Assembly (NCBI RefSeq): GCF_000275845.1
Contig: NW_006766885.1
Coordinates: forward strand, 1,744,554 to 1,808,553
Direction of reading: 5' to 3'
Origin: Dichomitus squalens LYAD-421 SS1
Taxonomy: Eukaryota; Basidiomycota; Agaricomycetes; Polyporales; Polyporaceae
Length of the DNA: 64,000 bases
The notes under the pieces are model-generated. The model searched no databases, was not told the origin of the DNA, and saw only the letters and a list, made by a program, of their open reading frames with translations. Below, piece after piece: positions 31,880 to 43,526 of the stretch (the first letter of the stretch is position 1; each line of letters begins with the position of its first letter). A program made the translations under genes and the position numbers.

Positions 31880-33389
31880 GCGACTTACGCATTGTGCTCT
31901 ACCACTTCTATAAACGATCTGCTGAAATAATGTCGGACATTCGTCTAATATGGTGACAGTCCCATCCTTGGCTCCAGACGACTAACGATATGTCCATGAC
32001 CTTCTAGCAACGAGACCAGGACACCGCTTGATGTGTCTCAGATCTTGATCGTCTTGTCAGACGACGCAGATAGCAGGAGCTTCCCATCTGGTGAGAAGGT
32101 GGCATCCTCCACCCCCTTCAAGTGCTGCTGCAAGACGACGTGCGACGCTCCGGTCTGCACATCCCAAACCCGCACTGTATGGTCGTTGGACGCGGTGGCG
32201 AGGCGCGTACTGTCAGGGTTGAATGCGATGGCTTCTAGCTGATCGGTATGTCCGCGAAGAGTCTTGTGCAGCCTGCCTGACGCAACAGAAGTTATCGCAA
32301 CCTCTGGAGGCGAGCCATACTGGCGATGCGAGCTCCTCAGCACACGGGGCTGACGGGTGTTTTTCGCCCCCAGAGTTGTAGAGTCCCGGCACCGGACACA
32401 GATGCAATAGTCGCGCCATATGGAGACCATGCGCAACAGTGAGTGTCCTTGGCCCAAATTCCAGACAGCCCCCTGATAATCCTCGCCAGTGGACGCAAGA
32501 TGCTGGTTGTCCGGGGAGAAAGCAAGCGAGTTGACACGGCCCCCATGGGCTACCCTTTCATGACATACTCGTCCATTTGCGTCCCAGAGGATGATGGCGT
32601 TGACATCTGAGCCAGTCGCGATCCACTCGCTGTCCAAGGAACTGTTACAGACTTGTCATGTCCAGAAGTTATTGCTACATAGGGAGGTGGTCAGCGGTCC
32701 TTGCCCATGGATAATACAACATGGCTCAGGCTTACAGGAGTCACAGGAGACGGTGAGTTTACCGTGACGGCCCAATGTAGAAACGACTTTGGCAAGCATC
32801 CAGAAACAGAGGCACGGTCTGTCATCAGACCGTGATTGCATCATACAAGACAATCCCTGTCGACAATATTTGATCAGAGCACGCTCCAACTCCAGGCACG
32901 CCCTTCGCCCGGTGTCGCTTCGGTACAAGTCGTAATTGTGGTCCCTACGGACGGAAAGGAAGTGTACCACAACCGCCTCCAAATTCGGGGGACGGAATGG
33001 TGCCAAGAGCTTCGTAATTCTGTGGATGGTGGTGTGGTCAACGAGCGGTAACCCTAGTGCCAGTGATTGTAGACCGTACCTATCGTATGGCTGCATGAAT
33101 GCGGACGGAACATCTAAGAGTGATATTAGTACTTGAATGTATGTCCTAGATGGAACACGTGCATTGTTGACATTCCAGATCAGAGTTTGCACAGTAGATC
33201 GAGTAGACTCTAGCAGCAATGTAGCCGCATGCTCATCTATGCAGGAACGAATCTGGGAGGGAGAGGTCGTCAGTCCGACTCCTTGAGCATGCAAGACCTA
33301 CAGTATGGACCAATACTCACATTCATAGCCTCCAATTGATGTTGTTCGGATAGTTTGGCTGTTAACGTGTTCATGATAGGTGTGCTCAT
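31880..33389 (-). pseudogene. F-box/WD40 relative, copy D (no F-box exon, broken WD40 part)
   Basis: Upstream exons are open: 33389 to about 33325 (MNTLTAKLSEQHQLEAMN) joins in phase across an intron to IRSCIDEHAATLLLEST at about 33255, then the middle domain (FRPPNLEAVVVHFLSV, LGRHGKLTVSCDS) to about 32750. The WD40 part starts near 32640 (SEWIATGSDVNAIILWD). It loses frame in repeats 3-4, where the pieces CAWSPYGATIASVSG and LQLWG lie in another frame. It recovers for LRGHTDQLEAIAFNPDSTR and TVRVWDV, then meets TGA at 32038-32040 in place of the Trp of repeat 6. Blades 7-8 are mostly deleted. The TGA is at the same codon as in copy B. No F-box motif lies upstream. It might still give a shorter protein from the middle domain. 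Confidence 0.75.
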
Positions 33390-34159
33390 TGTCGCTGATC
33401 TGAGCATAATATCATGACAAGCTATTCAGGTCATTTTCAGAAAGAAGTTATAAATCGAATAAAATATGAACATCTATGAAAGGAGACATATTCGGGGGAT
33501 AGAGTGTAGGTATTGTGTTGCCCGGAAAAATGGGTGTGAGGCGCGCGAGGTGTAAGCTATGTTGGGGGTACTAGAAGCGAACAGGAGAATTGTAAGGATT
33601 GCCGTCAACGTAGTCGCAAGGACACTGACCCTGTTTTCATGAGTGACCTAACATCATAAGTGAGAAACTATGATAACAGAGCTGACGGGATGTGAACGAA
33701 AAACTGTAGAGGGTCTTCGCATCGTCGCAGACTTCCTCACTTACTCAATCAAAGGCCTTTCTAGGTGGCAGAAGAGTCATGATGGTCGGATACAAGCAGC
33801 GTATATGCACCAGGCGAATGTGCGCGCAGTCACCGGAACGTCTCGGACACTGACGCGAATGCAAAGCGCAGCCCTGGACGCACAAGCGTCGCCCGCAGCC
33901 AAACATTAGATGGACAGTGACATGTTCGTGGACGCGGGCGAACCCACTCCATGGTGTCCTAACTCGGCCGCTACTATTTGTACGACGCCTACTCCGACTC
34001 ACGCTTGAAGACAATCCAGCCGGAATTACCGAGGCAGGCTCGAGATATCCCGTGGAAAAAAGCGATGGTAGTGTGCTTTTGGGTGCATGTGAAGATACAT
34101 GGCGTGCAATAGGGTCATAGCAAGGAATACGACAGCATGAAATTGATGATACAAGACCT
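33390..34159. other. Intergenic region, no gene seen
   Basis: About 770 bp between WD40 copy D and RPL11. AT-richer than its surroundings near 33400-33700. No gene recognised. Confidence 0.5.
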
Positions 34160-34910
34160 CTACTTCGCCTAATCCACCACAAAACCCGCGATCAGCTCGC
34201 CCCTCCATGTCAACACAGCAATGTACGAGACGCACCAAGATGATACCATCGAAACGCTGCTTGAACCAGCCCATCGTATCCTCCTTCTTGATACGGTGCG
34301 AAAAGCCCACCCGCGCCTTCTTCTGCTTCCTCCTCGCCACCCGCGCCCCAGGACGGCCCATGACGACGTAAAAGTCCATGCCGAAGATACCAATCGTCGG
34401 GTCGTACCGCGCACCGAGATCGATGTGCTCCTGGATGCCGAACCCGAAGTTGCCGGTCTCGGAGAAGTTCCCGCGCTTGAGCTCGTACTCCTTGACCTTC
34501 AGGCCGCGCTCGAGGATCTCCTCCGCCTTCGGCCCGCGGATGGTTACGTGCGCGGCGATCTTCTCGTTACGACGGATGCCGAACTGGCGGACGGTGTATC
34601 GCGCCTTGGAGGTGACGGGGGTCTGACCGGTGAGCTGCTCGAGGACTTTCGACGCCCGCGTGAGACGATCGCCAGATTCACCGACGGAGATGTCTATGTT
34701 GTGTAGCAGAACAGGGTTGGGAGGACAAGCGGACGTTTAGAGAATTGAAGATAATGTAGGGATTCGAGGGAAGGAGACGCACTAATGACGAGCTTGTCGA
34801 TGCGAAGCTCCTTCATGGGATTCGTAGGGGTCGTCTTTTGTTCGGCCTACATTTTCCAGCAGAGTTGAGCCAACAGTAAAAGGATCAACAGAGTTAAGGA
34901 GACGGACCAT
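34160..34910 (-). CDS. RPL11: 60S ribosomal protein L11 (uL5)
   Basis: Model: 34910-34908, 34846-34783, 34693-34236, 34168-34160. This gives 534 nt and 177 aa. The sequence is unmistakable: [107 protein letters not shown]. uL5 sits in the central protuberance of the large subunit and binds 5S rRNA. The exon structure is extreme: the first coding exon is the ATG alone and the last is only GCG AAG TAG, giving the C-terminus IILAK. The first donor reads GTCCGT. These tiny terminal exons were chosen because they keep phase and give a uL5 of normal length. Confidence 0.93.
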
Positions 34911-35386
34911 CTTGAATGCAGCGTGGGTCTTGTCGCTGTCGTCGGTGTCGTCGGTGAGCTCTATAATTCCTAGTACGAGCTGCAGCCCGGTCGGTGGCTT
35001 GGGAACAACTATACAGCTCTTCACGGCAATTCCCGCATTCCCTATGTGGAATGCACAGCGCTCTTATGGCGTCTAAATTGCTTGCTTCCCTGCGCTCCTA
35101 CTTTCAAATGTTAGTGCGTGCTCGCGGAATGAATCCTATTCTATGTTTTCGTGTCCGCTGGTTACTCCATTTGGTGAGACCTGCGAGAAGGTGCGACTTT
35201 GAACACCAACGAGGCTACACTGCTTGAACAGATGGCACAAATAATGATATTGTCATCGAAATAATACGTCCACGTCCACATATCACATCTCCGAACGCAC
35301 TCAAAACTAGATCCACGAAAACCCTGGAGCGAACGGCACGCACGCCCAGATATTGAGCCCAAAGCATGAAGCCCACAGCCATATAG
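34911..35386. promoter_or_regulatory. RPL11 promoter region and 3' flank of the next gene
   Basis: About 475 bp. No further gene seen and no clear TATA element. Confidence 0.4.
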
Positions 35387-37159
35387 TCAATGCCCGTGCA
35401 TCACCACATCTCCCTCGTCCCTCTCCGCCCTCGCCGTCTTCAGCTCTCTCTCCAACCACTTCAACAGCGGCTCTGCGTCTGCGCCCCCCGAACCCTGCGC
35501 GCGGAGGACGTCCAGTACACGCTGGCCCACCGCGACTCCGCACTCCTCCGCACGCCCAAACCCACTGAGGCAGTTCTTCCGGTACTCTACCTCGCCCAGC
35601 CCAAGGATCGCAGGGACCGAACGCTCCCCAGGCAAGTACGTCCGAAGGAGGAGCGGAAGCGCGATCACAATCGGGATGTCGGCTGTGAGTAGGTCGAGGT
35701 CCGCCTCGAGGTCCGCGAGGGGAGTCACCTTCGGGCTCGTGTTCGCACTGCCAGTGCCTGAACTGGAGCGTACGGGCGGGGTATGCACTTGTATGGACTC
35801 AAGGAGCGCGATGAACGCGCTGAGGCCATCGAAGGCCTCGTCGACGACCTCACGTGCGAGGCGGGTCTGCTCCTTGCTGAGGGACGGCTTCGGGAGCTGG
35901 TTGAGAAGATTATAGAGTGTGCGCGCGTCGGCAGCCACCGTCGGTCCCCGTGAGATGACCGATGGCGGCGATGGAGGGCGAGAAGGCGGCAGCTTAAGCG
36001 TGAAGCGACTCGCAGGAGGCGTTGCTGGGGGACTAGCGGGAGTCTGACCACCAAGAGTCTTCTTCGAGTCCTTCGACTTCAGAAGAGCGATTGTACCCAT
36101 AGAAGGCGAGGATGGCGGAGACGGCAACAGAGTGGGACGGTGAGCGAGGGCCACCATCCCGCGCCAGATGAGCGAGATGACGAGGGAAGCCAGAGCGTTC
36201 TCCGCGTACGCCGAAGCCACGATGCGCGACAGCGCACGCGCATGAATGGGTATCGTGGCTTGCAGAGTCATAATCGCAGGATGGGGCACCGGAGACTTGA
36301 TTCCTCCTGACGACTTCCCCGCAGAACTAGTGGGACCCACCGGAGGCGAAGGGGCAGTCTCCAGGGCGTCGAGGATGGGGAGAAGCTCATGCTTGATGCC
36401 CGCAATGAGGGGATCCACGACACGCTTGACGATGGAGACCAGCCCTTCCCGAATGCTCCTGAGACTCTCACCTCTGGTGTCCACTTCAAATCCAAGACCA
36501 ATCTCATCGAATGACTCCAATAACTCGCCTGCGAAGGTGGCAAGGGAGACCGCATGGAGTTGAGTGGCGTTGAGCTCGGGGTTCTGAGGAGTGGGGGCTG
36601 CAGGGCTGCCGAAGGCCGGTGAGGAGATGAGAGACACGAGGTTGCTAGAGAGGTTGGTGGAGAGCACAGAAAGCGGCCGCTGCAGGGTCCGTATGACCGC
36701 GCGGTATACGTGGGGGTTCTCCCGGGAGGCGTTGATTTCACTGTGTTTCCATCACGTCAGATGGGGGACGTAGAGCGGTGTGATGGACGCTACGTACGAA
36801 ACAATGAGGGCGCCAAGAGCGCGCCCGCGTCCGGAGGGTATCGGCCGCCTGCCCGCAAGCAGCTCTCCGGGTGCTGCGGGACCGGTAGGCTGAGCGAGGG
36901 CCCTGGAGACAGCCTCGCTCAGCTTTAGGCTGAGGACTTCCATAAAGGAGCCATCCTGAACGACCGTAGACGGTGCCGCTGCCCCGGCGGGCAGTGAGAC
37001 GGGGGAAGGGGATGGCTTGCGGAATGTGGACAAAGATAGCTTGGACAAGGGACGTGCAGCCCGGTCACCAACCACTGGGACCTCCTGGCGAGGTGCGGGA
37101 ACAGGAGAAGTGGGGCGGCTGGATGGGCGGAAGAAAGACGTCGGCTTGAGAGCGTACAT
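35387..37159 (-). CDS. Conserved-looking hypothetical protein, 571 aa
   Basis: Model: 37159-36798 joined to 36740-35387, giving 1716 nt and 571 aa. I do not recognise the family. The N-terminus is Pro/Ser/Arg-rich and likely disordered. Residues about 60-120 include a helical stretch (MEVLSLKLSEAVSRALAQ). The centre has long amphipathic helices (GESLRSIREGLVSIVKRVVD, LQATIPIHARALSRIVASAY, LASLVISLIWRGMVALAHR), a Pro/Ser linker, then more helices (ARTLYNLLNQLPKPSLSKEQ, VVDEAFDGLSAFIALLES, LEADLDLLTADIPIVIALPL). A C-terminal part follows (LGLGEVEYRKNCLSGFGRAE, LLKWLERELKTARAERDEG). No signal peptide, clear membrane span or catalytic motif. The overall look is a helical scaffold. It is gene-like: long, uninterrupted, and with one in-phase intron. 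Confidence 0.75.
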
Positions 37160-38441
37160 TGTGTATAGTGGCGAGATCAAAGGTCGCGAGTTGGCGTGTG
37201 TGCGGGGTGTGTTATACAGCGGAAGATGAGTGCTGCAGGTCTATGTATCTATCTGTATGCGTGCTGGAGGAGTTGAGGTTTTCTTGTTACGACGGAGCAG
37301 GCGACCTGGATCCGATACCAAATATAGACGAATTTAGCCCATAGGGAAGAGCAGAGTTATGCCAGAGGGTTGCGGGTAGAGCAGGTGGTACTAAGGAGGG
37401 CGATCTGTGTCGACGAGAGGAAGTCCAAGGTGCCCAGGAATGTTGGTCGTCTGATGTAGGGCGCTATAGGCGACGAGTGTTAGACCGGCTCGCGAAATGA
37501 ACATGCGGAGAGAACGCACCAGACAGGGGAGAATCTCATATAGATTGAGCAGTTAACCGCAAGAGGGTTGTGTGTTGCGTGAGGCGAGGGGGGCAGCTGG
37601 GGAGAAGGATGGGGTCCTTGACGGAGACGCAAAATTGCCCGGAATCTTATAAAGCAGGGGGATTCCCACGGGCGCCCCGCCACTCACGCCCAAGCCCCGC
37701 ACCGGAGACATCGATGGCCTGCTCCTGCCTCCTGCCCCCTCGGCCCCATATCCATATCCTTTGTCCGCATCGCACAAGGCACCGGTCTCTCGCTGCCACG
37801 AAGGGCTATCATTCCCGGGCTGTCGACCTGCTTCCTGAACCTGAGCTCTTCCGCTACATCCGGCGGATCTGCGCGCGCTCCTTCATCCGAGAACCTAGGC
37901 AGCACGGGAAACACCCCGAAGCTCTCTATCTACCCCCTCAGGCTTCTTGCGCAATGGAAGCCAGACCAGTCGTTTCCAGAGCCCACCTATTGGACGCCAT
38001 CCGCGCTATCTCTATGGCAAATTGAACGCACAAGTTCCAGGCCATGAGCAGCTACGTCGCTCTGGAGTGGACAGACGCCAGCTCAGATTGGAACACACAG
38101 CGCGGCCATCCCTCGGCCTGTCGCACGATTCGAAATCGTGCGCAAGACAGCCGTCCCACAACATGAGCGTTCCGCTCGCGATCGCTCTGACTGCTTCGAT
38201 TCGTTGTGGCAACATTCAACGAGGCGTCTTCCTCTTTTGTCTTATTGACCAACAGCACTGAATCTCGTGGCGAATCATAGAATCGCGATATCCAGATGTC
38301 GCTCCGCGGCAGGAGATGCGGCACGATCGTAATAAAAGCACAGGAGGGCCGAGGCATGCTCGTCCTTCCTTTGGTGACATTTGCTTGGCGAGATGTATCT
38401 TTGATTCCACGTATCCTTCGTTTGACTGACGCATTCGCACG
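37160..38441. other. Intergenic region with weak coding signals only
   Basis: About 1.3 kb. A plus-strand frame (37570-38025, ATG at 37713 preceded by TATAAAGC near 37649) and an antisense frame exist. Neither shows a recognisable domain or convincing splice structure. A hairpin (CACGATTCGAAATCGTGCG) lies near 38126-38144. Confidence 0.4.
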
Positions 38442-39162
38442 ACGTACTAGCATGACCCCAGAAGCTACGACCCATAACGTATTTCATGGATATCTCCCTC
38501 CCTTCCTCTCCAATACATTTCAGACTTCGCACACTTCACTTGCATCCTGGACAGTACATATGGGTGAAATATGAAGAAAATTGGTGGAGGTTTGCATTGA
38601 GCATCGCGGAATTACACGTCTGACCCCAGAAGCTACGGAAAAGCGCCCATAGATTGTCATGGATGGTCACAATGCCGAAGACTGCCGATTCAAACACCGC
38701 TGTTATCAGTCGTTTGATAGCGAAGTTGGCCGGGGCAACATTGTCGAAGCGCTCAGATTGAAAGTCAGCTTTATCTCGGTCAGTGGCTGAATGTCACGCT
38801 CGAGAGACCTCTTCCTATCTTTCGAATACTGCAACCCGGAACCCTTCGGAGACTGAACAAGAAAGTTTATTGAGAATGTTCAGAACACTTTGCGAAGTTA
38901 CAGAAAGATCGGCGCTGCAGATCTTTTTGTGGCAGCTCACCAAGGTCAGTAAACCCTTGAAACCCTACTGAGATTGACTTGTATCGGGAGCAAATCCCTT
39001 CCGATTTCCTTCTTTGTTTTTTACAATGATATTTTTGAAGTACGTCTTCTCGCGTGTAACCCGTGCACACTTTTTGACAGGGAAATGCGAGAACTGGAGG
39101 CGTGTCAGTAGCTTCTGGGGTCAGGCGCTTAATCCGTAGCTTCTGGGGTCACACTAGTACGT
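38442..39162. mobile_element. Inverted-repeat element with nested termini
   Basis: The 28-bp left end ACGTACTAGCATGACCCCAG plus AAGCTACG (38442-38469) recurs inverted at 39135-39162 with two mismatches. A second inner pair of the 16-17-bp core TGACCCCAGAAGCTAC lies at 38621-38637 and 39108-39123. Total length is about 720 bp. The interior shows no transposase or other coding signal. Target duplication is unclear because the flanking ACGTACTAG is part of the repeat. Confidence 0.75.
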
Positions 39163-39858
39163 AGACTGCAAGCTGTTCACCGGTCGACTCACAAGGCAGT
39201 TCATGACGACGGCGGTGCATGGTACTCATCCTGACTCGGACGTTTATCACAAGTCTCATGAATGTCACGAGACTATCATCTGTCTGTCGACCGTGAATAT
39301 TGACTCGCCCGAGCTCAGTGCGCGACAAGCCGGAGTGCCCGAAGTTCCGCGCCTCATGCGGAGGAGCGTGTTGCTGTCGCCAAGTCCACTATACGGAACA
39401 AACTCAAACTAACTGCGCGCGCCGAGGCTTGCCGTGTCGATCCTGAGGTGTCCTCATGGTCAAGCGTAAAGCCATCAAACAAAGCAGAGGGAGAAAATGC
39501 GGCTGTGAAAAGGCTTCATACATATACATTACATATACACCCGGTGGACACACGTCCACGCACGTATCTTTGAGGGCGGTGGGACCGTAAGCTGCCGTGA
39601 ACGAGAAACCCGTGAAACTATTTCATGAAAGGACGTAAAGAACCCTGAGAGCGAAAGAATGCAAAGAACATACAAAAGAAGGAACCTTCGATCACCCTCG
39701 ATCGAGGTCGAGCGACTGTTAGCGCTCCGTTGAGACCCTGCAACCCGCGACCCACATTTTCCGTTCTGACCCCCCGTGTCACCTCCACCATCAAGCCTTG
39801 TGGTGAACGGGCGAGGTGACACGATGCCACGGCATACCCTATGACCCGGCGTCCATCG
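39163..39858. other. Intergenic region, no gene seen
   Basis: About 700 bp between the inverted-repeat element and the 3' end of the GH55 gene. No gene recognised. Confidence 0.45.
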
Positions 39859-42800
39859 CTATGTCCGGGTCCACGAGGTGAGCGTCTGTGCGAACCCGTT
39901 CCTGTTCGCCGAGTTCGGGACGATGCCTTGCGAGTTGACGCTGATCTGATACTGGCTCGCCACGGTGGACAGGAGGTAGATAGCGATCGACGAGCTCGAG
40001 TCGACGTTGACGATCTGCTGTTGGCAGTTGAACGTGTTCAAGCAGTCCTGGCCGTAGTTCTGCGTGCATACCGCATTCGGGGAGGGAGAAGTAGCCAGCC
40101 GGTCAATCACGGTCACCGGCTCGGAACAACGGAGCGCATAGAGCTCACCTGGAAGAAGCTGTACAAGCCGGCGCCTGGAGACAAGACGTCAGGAATTCAG
40201 TGTGTGAGACGACGATCGGTGCATCGGAGGACGTACCGTAGACGAGGATGTTTTGAGAGTTGGTAACGGTGAGTGCCCAAGCAGCACCCGGTCCGAAGGC
40301 TGGGTCCTTATACGCCGTGTTGGTGATGAATGGTGCAGGCGGGACCGGGTTAGGCTGGAAGTATGGCTGCAAGAGATGACATCATTGGTCACAGACGGTG
40401 CACAGGACGTCAATGGAGTCGTTTGGACGCACCGTCTCGGTTTGGATCAGGCCCATGTAGTGGTTCTTGGCGTTGTTGAGGTAGTACTGGTAGATGATGG
40501 CGTGTTCGCCTGCCAAACCCTTTAGCAACGTGCGACGTCCCTGTTAAACGTGTCCGCTCACTGGCCGTGCCAATCAACCAGACAGGGCCCTGTGACTCGG
40601 ACATGATTCCGCGGCCAGTCCAAAGGTTCAGCTGCGGACCGGAGTCAAGATCATGGTCGGCCGTCCACACCCACAGACCCTACATGGCACAAAGTTAACA
40701 TACAAAAACCATGGCCAAGTTGCCGGAAGCTGACCTCGAGATATGCGCTCGACTGGGCAGTGAGGTGGAGACCCAAGAACGCTGCGAAGCAGTTGTTGTT
40801 CCCGGTGCTCGTCGACGTCGGGCACTGACTAGCCTGGAGGTTCGTCCCATCCTCTGCGCATCATCACTGTTAGTGGACATGTCAGATGGGGCGTCAATCC
40901 AGATACGTACTTCCACCAAGGATGATGTGCGTGTCCCAGGTACCAGCAGCGCCCTGCTGACCTGCGGGATCGTGAACGTTCCACTCGACAACGACGGCCC
41001 CAGCAGCTGCGAAGGGCCCACGGGTGAGTGGAGGTTCTAGTTCTGACAGCCGATGCACCGACCGGGACCGCGAGTCGAGAAGATCATATCGGTGATCTCG
41101 AGAACACCAGTAGAGCCGGCGGTGCCGGCCTGGATGACAGGACGAGCTAAGACTGATGTCAATACCTTCAAGATGAACGAGATCGAAGCGACTTCAACTC
41201 ACGATTGTTGTAGTCCGTGAACGCACTACCGCTCCCCAGGATGGTGGACCAGGCCTCCCCCACGATTTGAGTACCCGCCGGGATGGTGATGGTGTTCGTG
41301 ACGACATAGACACCCGCATCGAAGAAGATGATCTTGCACCCTGAGAACTACAGAGGCCCAGCCACGATGAATCAAACACGAAGATTACGATCTTGGAACA
41401 CACAAACCTGATTCAAGACATTCTGGATCGCAGCAGTATCATCCGTCTGACCATCACCCTTCGCGCCCTGCGATTTCACGCTGATGAACTGGTCAGGCGC
41501 ATAGTTCGCGTACTGAGGGTGCGTCTTCCCGAAGATCCTGCCCGCCGAGTCCAACAAGCTGCCATCCTTGCTGATTGCGTTGATGCCAGACTGAATAAAC
41601 TGGCCACCAGAGTTCGTGCCCGTGTAGACGTTACCCTGCGCCCACGAATTTATTGTGGTCGTGCCCCCGGAGAGGAGGGTGGCCCCGTTAGCGACGCCGA
41701 CGGCGGTCGGAACGTTGTTGAGCTTGATGTTGTTGAGCACGAGTGCGCCGTGCAGGCTGCCATCGCTGGGCTGGGTGAACTGGACGAAGGTGGGCGTGTT
41801 GGTAGCGACGACGTCGATGATCGCCTCACCGCCTACGCCCTGGTTGTCTTGCGTCGTACCGCCAGTCGTCAGCTGGAAGCCGATCTGGCAGTTGTTGATG
41901 GTGACGCCTAAGAATAACGTTGAGGGCGTCGTCATATCCACAAAGTGATCGGAACAATGTACCTTGGAAGGTCCATCCCCAGTTCCACAATCCGAACACC
42001 TACTTCGCATGAGACTGGGGCCAGTCTTAGTCGTGGGTAGTGATACTTACACCTATAATGCGACTATATTAGCAATGTTCGCTCAAGTAAAAGCAGGCCA
42101 GCATACCAATCTGGGCGTTGTTGATAGTGATATTGCGCACAGTGAATCTATGTCACTGGTCAACATCTGAGAGACAAGCAAAACGAAGTGCTTACTGTTG
42201 GTTCCCGACCCACATGCCGAATTTGCCGCCATTGAATACGAGATCTGTGGAAGGAACAAAAGAATTCATGCTCCAGGCTTGGCACCGTGGTGTTTAGACT
42301 TACCACCCATGTAACCGCCACTAATATCATCGTGTTAGCACATCACGCGTCATTGCGAGTGAAAGAGCTATGCTCTACCTTCCGTTCTCCATCCAGATAC
42401 CTGTGGGGAGTTCATCAGTGATATGTCTCGGCTGACCAGCGAAAAATCGATCTCCGGACCGAGACGGACCTTGGTGAGCATTGCCTGCGGCAGTAGACAT
42501 CTGGAAGACGATGTTAATCAGGGACGTGGCCTGCGACACTTGCCAGTGAATGCCCGTGCCGGACGTGGAAGCCGGTATGCGCGACGTGTCGAGGATGAAG
42601 TTCCGGATGGAGTGGTAGCTGCATCTCCATGAGATATCAACCGCGGGAATATTCTCCTAAAGGACTCACAAGTTGTTCTGGTTGACATACCAGCCAGGGT
42701 CTGCATCTGCAAAGCCAGTTTAATGGCTGCAACAGACAAAGGAGCGGGACTGCATACCGATGATGGCAATGCCCTGGAAGTTGGCCGAGGCGATGATAGT

Positions 42801-43441
42801 GGGCACATGCTTAGCATCTCCAATAAGCTGAGTGTAGTAATAGGAGATGACAGGCGATGAGACGAGATAGGTTCTACAAAAGACACTTAATAGAGCTACG
42901 GATCCAGCACTGGATGACCACTTTACCCTGCTGGAAAGTAGACAACCGCCGGCGATACGCTGGATGACAGTGGTGAGAAAGAATCTCCCCGAAGAACCAG
43001 ACGGAAGGCATACGAAGACTGGCCACAGCCGTTTCCGCAACGATTCCCGGACGAGATGGCAGCACTATGAACGAATTGAATGGGAGGTACGTAACCAGGA
43101 ATGACGAGAGATCCCGTACTTGATCGCCGCGGTGTCATCGGTGACACCGTCACCTTTAGCTCCGAAGTTCTAAAAAGGTATTTAACCCCCGCTGGTGAGG
43201 AGCCTGTGAGAGAAGAATGAGATACCTTGACGTTGCGGAAGACCTGGTAGCCACTGGGATTCGGGTTGAAGGGCGCAGAGCCTTGGTGCTGGATTTGTTC
43301 CAACCAGAACGGCGCACTAGCGGCAGCAGTACCGCTAGTCACTGGCGCAGAGCACGATGTGCCCAATGCAGACACTAGAGTGCTCAGCCCGAGAAGCGTA
43401 AGCAGGGGAAAGAAGGAGGTATATAGGGATGGTAGGCGCAT
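39859..43441 (-). CDS. Secreted exo-beta-1,3-glucanase (GH55)
   Basis: A large gene with about fifteen short introns; exons were followed by eye from the ATG at 43441 to the stop at 39859. A signal peptide (LLTLLGLSTLVSA) precedes two beta-helix domains, each opening with the family's repeated signature: NFGAKGDGVTDDTAAIK near 43165 and SQGAKGDGQTDDTAAIQ near 41445. Other landmarks are FWLEQIQHQGSAPFNP, VVYFPAGTYLVSSP, IIASANFQGIAIIG, FILDTSRIPA, GIHWQVSQATSL, FNGGKFGMWVGNQQFT, IIFFDAGVYVVTNTI, IVGEAWSTILGSG, WNVHDPAGQQGAAGTWDTH, GLWVWTADHDLD, EHAIIYQYYLNNAKNHYMG and a C-terminal YGQDCLNTFNCQQ. GH55 enzymes degrade laminarin-like beta-1,3-glucan of fungal walls from the non-reducing end. A TATA box lies at 43521-43526. 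Confidence 0.9.
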
Positions 43442-43520
43442 CTCGAAGGAGAACCGTGTGGAACGGTGGCGCTGGGAGGACTCGGGCGAGTGGCTGCAGC
43501 CTCGTAGGCATCGTGAGCTC

Positions 43521-43526
43521 TTTATA
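43521..43526 (-). promoter_or_regulatory. TATA box of the GH55 gene
   Basis: TATAAA (GTATAAAGAGC on the minus strand) lies about 80 nt before the ATG at 43441. Confidence 0.6.

Noticed and set aside
37570..38025. Possible 104-151 codon gene after a TATA-like box
   Set aside because: No recognisable domain, unusual composition and no splice partners; composition alone does not support it.
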